This document shows, in pieces, positions 60,286 through 64,000 of a stretch of DNA of 64,000 nt. Source of the stretch: Hymenobacter psoromatis. GTDB taxonomy: Bacteria; Bacteroidota; Bacteroidia; Cytophagales; Hymenobacteraceae. The notes beneath the pieces were generated by a model. That model saw only the letters and a list, made by a program, of their open reading frames with translations, was not told the origin of the DNA and made no database searches. Location of the stretch: the NCBI RefSeq assembly GCF_020012125.1, contig NZ_JAIFAG010000004.1:1-64000 (forward strand), read 5' to 3'. Position numbers and translations under genes: made by a program. Positions within the stretch are counted from its first letter, which is position 1. Every line of letters starts with the position of its first letter.

Positions 60286-61560
60286 ATGAGCAAGCCCCAG
60301 CATACCCAAGAGTACCTGAGAAAGCGTCGAATGATGCTGTTCATCCCCGTTCCTGGGGTAATCTGCCTGACCGCTCTCTTCTACCTAGGGGGGGGCGGAA
60401 AAGGCGTCACGGCGGCCACTACCGGCCCCAACGCTATGGCCAGCGGCATCAACCATACGCTGCCCTCCGCAGGCAAGTCGGCTTTGTATGCCGATAAGAT
60501 GGAGGCCGCCAATGCGCCTCAGGATAGCAGCCACCACAATAGCTTGGCCTTCGCGCCGGTCGCGAGCACGCCGGCTCCTGATGCGGGTGCTACATCAGGG
60601 GCGCCCGGGGCGACTACGGCGGCCGTCGGCACTACCCCAAGTGCCCAGCCAACCGGTCTCAACTACGCCGTGCAGCCGGGCCAAACGGCCGGCCGCTATG
60701 ATGCTAACGCTGACCCGAACGTGGTGGCCATGCAAACCCGGATGCAACGACTCCAAGAGCAAACTAGCACTCAGCCCACCAGCGCCCAGCCTGCTTATCC
60801 TACCTCAACGTCAGCTGCTACCAGCTCACGCCAAGCCTCGGCCTCGGTGACTAGCTCGCCTCGTGATACACGCATGGATGAGTCTCTTAAGGAACTCGAC
60901 CAGCTCAAGAATCAGTACCAGCAACGCCTGATGGGCATAAATGCACCGGCCACGGCCGTCGCGGTAGCCACGCCCGCCAGCACCGCGCCCAAAAAGGGTA
61001 TGACGGTTATCACCCAGGTGCGCCCTACGGTGGTGAGCAGCCTGCGCACCCAGACCGTGCCTCAAGCTAACGGCTTTCACACGGTAGGGGAGGCGAGCCC
61101 CAGCAGCAACGTCAACTCGGTACCGGCCGTGGTCCACAATGACCAGGTGGTGGAGGCCGGCTCGACGGTGAAGCTGCGCCTGCTGCAAGATGTGCAGCTG
61201 GAGGGGCACCTGATTCCGCGCAACAGCTTTCTCTACGGGGTGTGCAGCATGAGCGGCAACCGCCTGAGCATCGCGGCCACGTCGGTGCAGTATCAGGGCA
61301 ACCTGCTTCCCGTCAGTCTTAAGGCATTTGATATTGATGGGGGAGAGGGGCTCAACATTCCCGGCTCTATTGACCGCGACGCCCTCAAGCAGGGAGCCGC
61401 GCAGGGGGTAAGCGGGGCCGACATGCTCACTATGTCGCCCAGCCTAGGTGCACAGGCGGCTGGCATCGCCATTCAAACCGGTAAGGCCTTGACCGGCCGG
61501 AAGATTAAGACGGTAAAGATTCATCTCAAAGCAAATTATCAGCTCCTGCTCAAATCATGA
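60286..61560 (+). CDS. traM: TraM VirB10-like protein
   Basis: 424 residues. A membrane helix (MMLFIPVPGVICLTALFYLG) follows the basic N-terminus. A long Ala/Pro/Gln/Ser-rich periplasmic linker with a short coiled coil (ELDQLKNQYQQRLMG) leads to a C-terminal beta domain (VKLRLLQDVQLEGHLIPRNS and GNLLPVSLKAFDIDGGEGLN). This is the TraM pattern: it spans both membranes and gates the channel. Overlaps traN by 4 bp. Confidence 0.92.
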   Translation: MSKPQHTQEYLRKRRMMLFIPVPGVICLTALFYLGGGGKGVTAATTGPNAMASGINHTLPSAGKSALYADKMEAANAPQDSSHHNSLAFAPVASTPAPDAGATSGAPGATTAAVGTTPSAQPTGLNYAVQPGQTAGRYDANADPNVVAMQTRMQRLQEQTSTQPTSAQPAYPTSTSAATSSRQASASVTSSPRDTRMDESLKELDQLKNQYQQRLMGINAPATAVAVATPASTAPKKGMTVITQVRPTVVSSLRTQTVPQANGFHTVGEASPSSNVNSVPAVVHNDQVVEAGSTVKLRLLQDVQLEGHLIPRNSFLYGVCSMSGNRLSIAATSVQYQGNLLPVSLKAFDIDGGEGLNIPGSIDRDALKQGAAQGVSGADMLTMSPSLGAQAAGIAIQTGKALTGRKIKTVKIHLKANYQLLLKS

Positions 61561-62552
61561 AAACGCCCTTCTTTCTCGCTTGCGTCGGCCTGACCATGCT
61601 CACGCTGCCCGCCGCCGCCCAAAAGTCTACCCATCGCCGGCACCGCTCGGCCGCCAGCCAGGTAGCCGCCAGTAACACGAATGGCATCCTGGGTGCCGGC
61701 CCGCTGCACGTGGCCAACGCGACCTACCTCACGGCGGCCGCCCCTGTCTCGACACAAAAAATCCTGGCCCTTCAGGAGCAGAACTACATCGGTTCCTATC
61801 GTATGACTGTTGGGTTTCAGAAAACTACCCACCTAATTTTTCCCTACGCCGTGTCGTATGTGGACTTGGGCAACGGCGGCATCATCGCAGACAAAGCCCA
61901 GGGTGCAGAGAACATCGTGAAGGTGAAGGCCAGCCAGCAGGGCTTTCCCCAAACCAACATGACAGTGGTCACGACCGACGGCCGCTTGTACTCCTTCATC
62001 GTGGATTATGATGCCAACCCTAGGGTACTGAACTACAACCTGGCAGCTACCGACGTTTCGACCTCCTCCGCCGTGGTACCCCTAGCCCACCTATCCAACT
62101 CCAGCGTGACGCAAAGTGACCTGGAAAATTACTCGAAAGAAGTGCTGGAAAAGCGTAAGGGGCCGCACGTGCGCGAGCAGAAGGACAATATCACCCTGGC
62201 CATGCAGGGCCTTTACACTGAAGATGATATGTTCTTCTTTCCCCTGCACTTGGCCAACAGCTCGAACATTGGCTACGATGTGGATTTCATCAAATTCTAC
62301 ATCCGCGATAAGAAAGTGGCCAAGCGCACGGCCTTGCAGGAATCGGAGCTGACGCCGGTGTTCGTCTATAATGCCAGGCAAACTACTATACCCGGCCCCG
62401 GCCAAGTAGACCAAGTGTACGCCCTGCACAAGTTCACCATTCCCGACGATAAGAACCTGGTAGTCGAGATGTTCGAGAAGGGCGGCGGCCGGCAATTGTC
62501 CTTCGTTGTGGGCAATTCCGACATTCTTAAGGCCCGCAAGCTCAAGAAGTAG
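61557..62552 (+). CDS. traN: TraN (DUF4138) VirB9-like protein
   Basis: 331 residues with a signal peptide (LACVGLTMLTLPAAA). The DUF4138 region begins LQEQNYIGSYRMTVGFQKTT and continues with THLIFPYAVSYVDLGNGGII and FPLHLANSSNIGYDVDFIKF. It forms the outer-membrane-side ring with TraM. It is the last gene of the operon: a strong terminator follows at 62587. Confidence 0.92.
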   Translation: MKTPFFLACVGLTMLTLPAAAQKSTHRRHRSAASQVAASNTNGILGAGPLHVANATYLTAAAPVSTQKILALQEQNYIGSYRMTVGFQKTTHLIFPYAVSYVDLGNGGIIADKAQGAENIVKVKASQQGFPQTNMTVVTTDGRLYSFIVDYDANPRVLNYNLAATDVSTSSAVVPLAHLSNSSVTQSDLENYSKEVLEKRKGPHVREQKDNITLAMQGLYTEDDMFFFPLHLANSSNIGYDVDFIKFYIRDKKVAKRTALQESELTPVFVYNARQTTIPGPGQVDQVYALHKFTIPDDKNLVVEMFEKGGGRQLSFVVGNSDILKARKLKK

Positions 62553-62586
62553 CTGAGCTTATATAGTTACCATAGGTCACCCATGG

Positions 62587-62625
62587 AATAGGGCGTAGCA
62601 CTTTGCTACGCCCTATTCTGTTTTT
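62587..62625 (+). terminator. Rho-independent terminator of the tra operon
   Basis: AATAGGGCGTAGCA (62587-62600) pairs exactly with 62604-62617 over a CTT loop and is followed by CTGTTTTT. It closes the transfer operon 35 bp after traN. Confidence 0.92.
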
Positions 62626-62691
62626 AGGGTTGAAACAATCTGCCGACGTTACGTAGCTTAGCTACCCCAACGGCTTCATTATCTCTTGACC

Positions 62692-62841
62692 ATGCGCAAG
62701 TTCTTGGTTTTCCTGGCCGCTGCTATCTACCTGCTTAGCCCCTTTGGGCCCCACTGGGGGCCGCTGGTGGTGGCACTGGGTGTCTTCCTAGTAGTATTCA
62801 ATTTCCTAATCAAGGCGGTTCCCAAACGCCGTCACCGCTAG
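62692..62841 (+). CDS. Small membrane peptide (49 aa)
   Basis: MRKFLVFLAAAIYLLSPFGP, then HWGPLVVALGVFLVVFNFLI and KAVPKRRHR. Two hydrophobic segments around a Gly/Pro turn and a basic end fit a small inner-membrane hairpin protein. No family recognised. It starts after the tra terminator, so it should have its own promoter. Confidence 0.5.
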   Translation: MRKFLVFLAAAIYLLSPFGPHWGPLVVALGVFLVVFNFLIKAVPKRRHR

Positions 62842-62851
62842 TCCACGGCTT

Positions 62852-62965
62852 ATGTTCTCCACCTTTAGCCTAGCCACCTTCCTGCAAATACTTCTCGGCT
62901 CCTTCGTGCTGGGGTATATAGGCTGTGCGTTACTGGAGCAATTCGGATTCAAAATCAAGCGCTGA
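62852..62965 (+). CDS. Small membrane peptide (37 aa)
   Basis: MFSTFSLATFLQILLGSFVL then GYIGCALLEQFGFKIKR: one hydrophobic helix and a basic tail. It lies 10 bp after the preceding small ORF and may share its transcript. Function unknown. Confidence 0.4.
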   Translation: MFSTFSLATFLQILLGSFVLGYIGCALLEQFGFKIKR

Positions 62966-63038
62966 GGCCCACAAGCCGCTTTTTCCCGAATTCCTACCTT
63001 AACTGACCGGCATTATTGTCGGTCAGTTGTCGTTTGTA

Positions 63039-63227
63039 CTAGTCGATGAGCAGAAGCGGCCGGATGCCTAGGCAACTAGAGCATCGCATCATTACCTCCG
63101 TGACGCCGCCAGCGATTGAGATTACCTCTTCGTGGACATGTAAGGTATCCTCTCCACAATCAGTGCAGTCGAGTAGCTCAGCACTCTCAATCATTTCTTC
63201 CAAGAAGGCTAGTTCATCGGCTTGCAT
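63039..63227 (-). CDS. Small zinc-ribbon-like protein
   Basis: 62 residues from ATG 63227 (MQADELAFLEEMIESAEL; an in-frame start at 63284 would add 19 residues). LDCTDCGEDTLHVHEE and VMMRCSSCLGI form two CxxC knuckles about 27 residues apart, a zinc-ribbon pattern. Possibly a small regulator or nucleic-acid-binding protein. Function unknown. Confidence 0.6.
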   Translation of the reverse strand: MQADELAFLEEMIESAELLDCTDCGEDTLHVHEEVISIAGGVTEVMMRCSSCLGIRPLLLID

Positions 63228-63284
63228 AGAGTTCAGTGAAATGAGGCGATATGATGGTAAGATACCTCGGTAGTCGCAAAGCAA

Positions 63285-63580
63285 CTGCTGATGTATTTTG
63301 TTGGGCCGCTCGCCCTGGTGCGCGGAGCCTCTACTATCCCTCTCCCGTTTGGTTTTTTGACCATTTCAAATGGGCTGTTTTTAGCCCCTCTGCGAGGGGC
63401 TTTTTTGTAACCGGCCCATCTTACCATTACTTGTCCGTTCGTTGCACACGCGTAAGCGTTGTAAGCAATTGGGGGTATTTAAGGTGTTGGGCTGCCTCTA
63501 CAACTCTCTAAAAGCTAATCGTTGCTGGACTTTGCGGTACTATTCTTAATCTTCTTTACTCTTCTAACTTATACGGAGTA
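63285..63580. other. Gene-free stretch before the iterons
   Basis: Apart from the hairpin at 63383-63406 no gene or repeat is seen. The last ~100 bp become AT-rich towards the iterons, as is common at replication origins. Confidence 0.4.
63383..63406 (+). terminator. Rho-independent terminator
   Basis: AGCCCCTC (63383-63390) pairs with GAGGGGCT (63394-63401) over a TGC loop and runs into TTTTTT. It reads as a terminator for plus-strand transcription; no plus-strand gene directly upstream was identified beyond the small peptides. Confidence 0.75.
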
Positions 63581-63707
63581 GGTGAACGAAATAAGACAGA
63601 CAGGTGAACGAAATAAGACAGGTACGGTGAACGAAATAAGACAGTGGTGAACGAAATAAGACAGTTGGTGAACAAAATAAGACAGTCAGGTGAACGAAAT
63701 AAGACAG
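63581..63707. repeat. Six iterons, probable replication origin
   Basis: GGTGAACGAAATAAGACAG occurs at 63581, 63603, 63626, 63646, 63667 (with one change, AACA for AACG) and 63689. Start-to-start distances are 22, 23, 20, 21 and 22 bp, two helical turns each. Direct repeats of this length and spacing next to a replication-initiator gene are iterons that bind the Rep protein in theta-replicating plasmids and set copy number. Confidence 0.92.
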
Positions 63708-63721
63708 TATAAAAAGGTAAT

Positions 63722-63760
63722 AAAAAAGGCCCATCCGCAATGCGAAAATGGACCTTTTTA
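63722..63760 (-). terminator. Terminator between iterons and the rep gene
   Basis: AAAAAAGGCCCAT and ATGGACCTTTTTA are inverted around a small CGCAATGCG loop region with one G-T pair, giving a stem with A/T runs on both sides. It should stop minus-strand transcription leaving the rep gene before it enters the iterons, and may act in both directions. Confidence 0.7.
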
Positions 63761-63791
63761 TACTATGATAAATGCTTGATAAACAACTGTC

Positions 63792-64000
63792 TTAGCCCTT
63801 CATTTGCTTAGCTACGGCTACCAGATTTTGCTGAAAATTGAGCTGGTTCTTCTGCAACTTCTGACGCTTCTGTTCCTCAGCCTCAGCTTTCGCTACTTCG
63901 GGCTTCTTGGTAAGGAGCACTTGATACTTATCCTCAATAGAGCCGTCGGCCTGGCGGTGGTCAGTAGACCCAATTTTGGTGACCTCAGCTGTGAAAGGAA
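63792..64000 (-). CDS. Probable replication initiator, C-terminal end (cut by window edge)
   Basis: The last ~69 codons of a minus-strand gene: FTAEVTKIGSTDHRQADGSI, EDKYQVLLTKKPEVAKAEAE, then a helical EEQKRQKLQKNQLNFQQNLV and AVAKQMKG before TAA (63792-63794). The visible part is too short for a definite family, but position beside iterons makes a Rep_3-type initiator the best guess. A coiled-coil tail of this kind is not diagnostic. Confidence 0.55.
   Translation of the reverse strand, partial: PFTAEVTKIGSTDHRQADGSIEDKYQVLLTKKPEVAKAEAEEQKRQKLQKNQLNFQQNLVAVAKQMKG

Noticed and set aside
63581..63707. CRISPR array
   Set aside because: Repeats are 19 bp with 1-4 bp between them, far too short for spacers; iterons explain them.

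Overview
The window looks like part of a large conjugative plasmid (or plasmid-like element) from a Bacteroidetes bacterium of the Hymenobacter type. The reasons are: a Bacteroidetes-style Tra gene set (TraE, F, G, I-like, J, K, M, N) with MobA/MobB/MobC-type mobilisation genes, several candidate promoters of the Bacteroidetes form TAnnTTTG, fairly GC-rich coding DNA, and a plasmid edge on both sides. A ParB-type gene runs off the left end. Six iterons and the C-terminus of a probable replication initiator sit at the right end. All product names come from reading the translations; no database search was possible.

Layout. 1-1.6 kb: ParB-like partition protein and an ArdC-type anti-restriction protein. 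1.6-2.5 kb: a gene-poor stretch with two MITE-like inverted-repeat elements and a scrap of IS3 transposase. 2.5-10.2 kb: a light-response cluster with two single-domain response regulators around a PAS histidine kinase, a Brp/Blh retinal-forming dioxygenase, a receiver-BLUF fusion and a microbial rhodopsin, followed by two CarboxypepD_reg-type proteins and a dead third response regulator. 10.2-13.9 kb: MITEs, a pentapeptide-repeat protein, an unknown protein and a pile of broken insertion sequences (IS1182-, IS5-, IS3- and IS701-like). 14-18.4 kb: a tight operon that looks like a type VI secretion or related contractile-injection cargo module: an unknown protein, a DUF4280 PAAR-like tip, a DUF2235 lipase-like effector and a DUF2931-like candidate immunity protein. 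18.7-21.9 kb: a haloalkane-dehalogenase-like hydrolase and a Crp/Fnr gene split by a nested MITE plus IS3 insertion.

22.2-41.0 kb is a defence island: convergent AbiEi/AbiEii genes with palindromic operators, a tyrosine recombinase, a Rad50-like ATPase with zinc hook, HEPN-type motif and zinc ribbon, a metallo-beta-lactamase-fold protein with an E2-E1-JAB ubiquitin-like conjugation fusion, a WYL regulator facing them across two inverted repeats, a DUF4365-type nuclease overlapping a type IIG-like restriction-methylase, a PLD-family protein and a patatin. Two same-length, apparently identical IS3 copies (1269 bp) flank this island in direct orientation. 42.3-43.0 kb holds a truncated S41 peptidase and a MITE. 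43.1-62.6 kb is the transfer region: toprim, DUF3945 and XRE genes, coupling protein, relaxase and MobA-like protein on the minus strand, then a divergent plus-strand operon from a ParA-like ATPase through TraN. Between them lies a 0.5-kb region with an oriT-like hairpin and an exact 60-bp palindrome. 62.6-64 kb: terminators, two tiny membrane-peptide ORFs, a zinc-ribbon protein, iterons and the rep tail.

Together the genes describe a self-transmissible replicon carrying a light-energy/light-sensing module, an antagonism cassette and a dense anti-phage island. The most original candidates are the RloC-like zinc-hook/HEPN ATPase with its small partner, the E2-E1-JAB plus MBL operon with a WYL regulator, and the rhodopsin with a DTQ pump motif and an antenna-type glycine next to a REC-BLUF photoreceptor.
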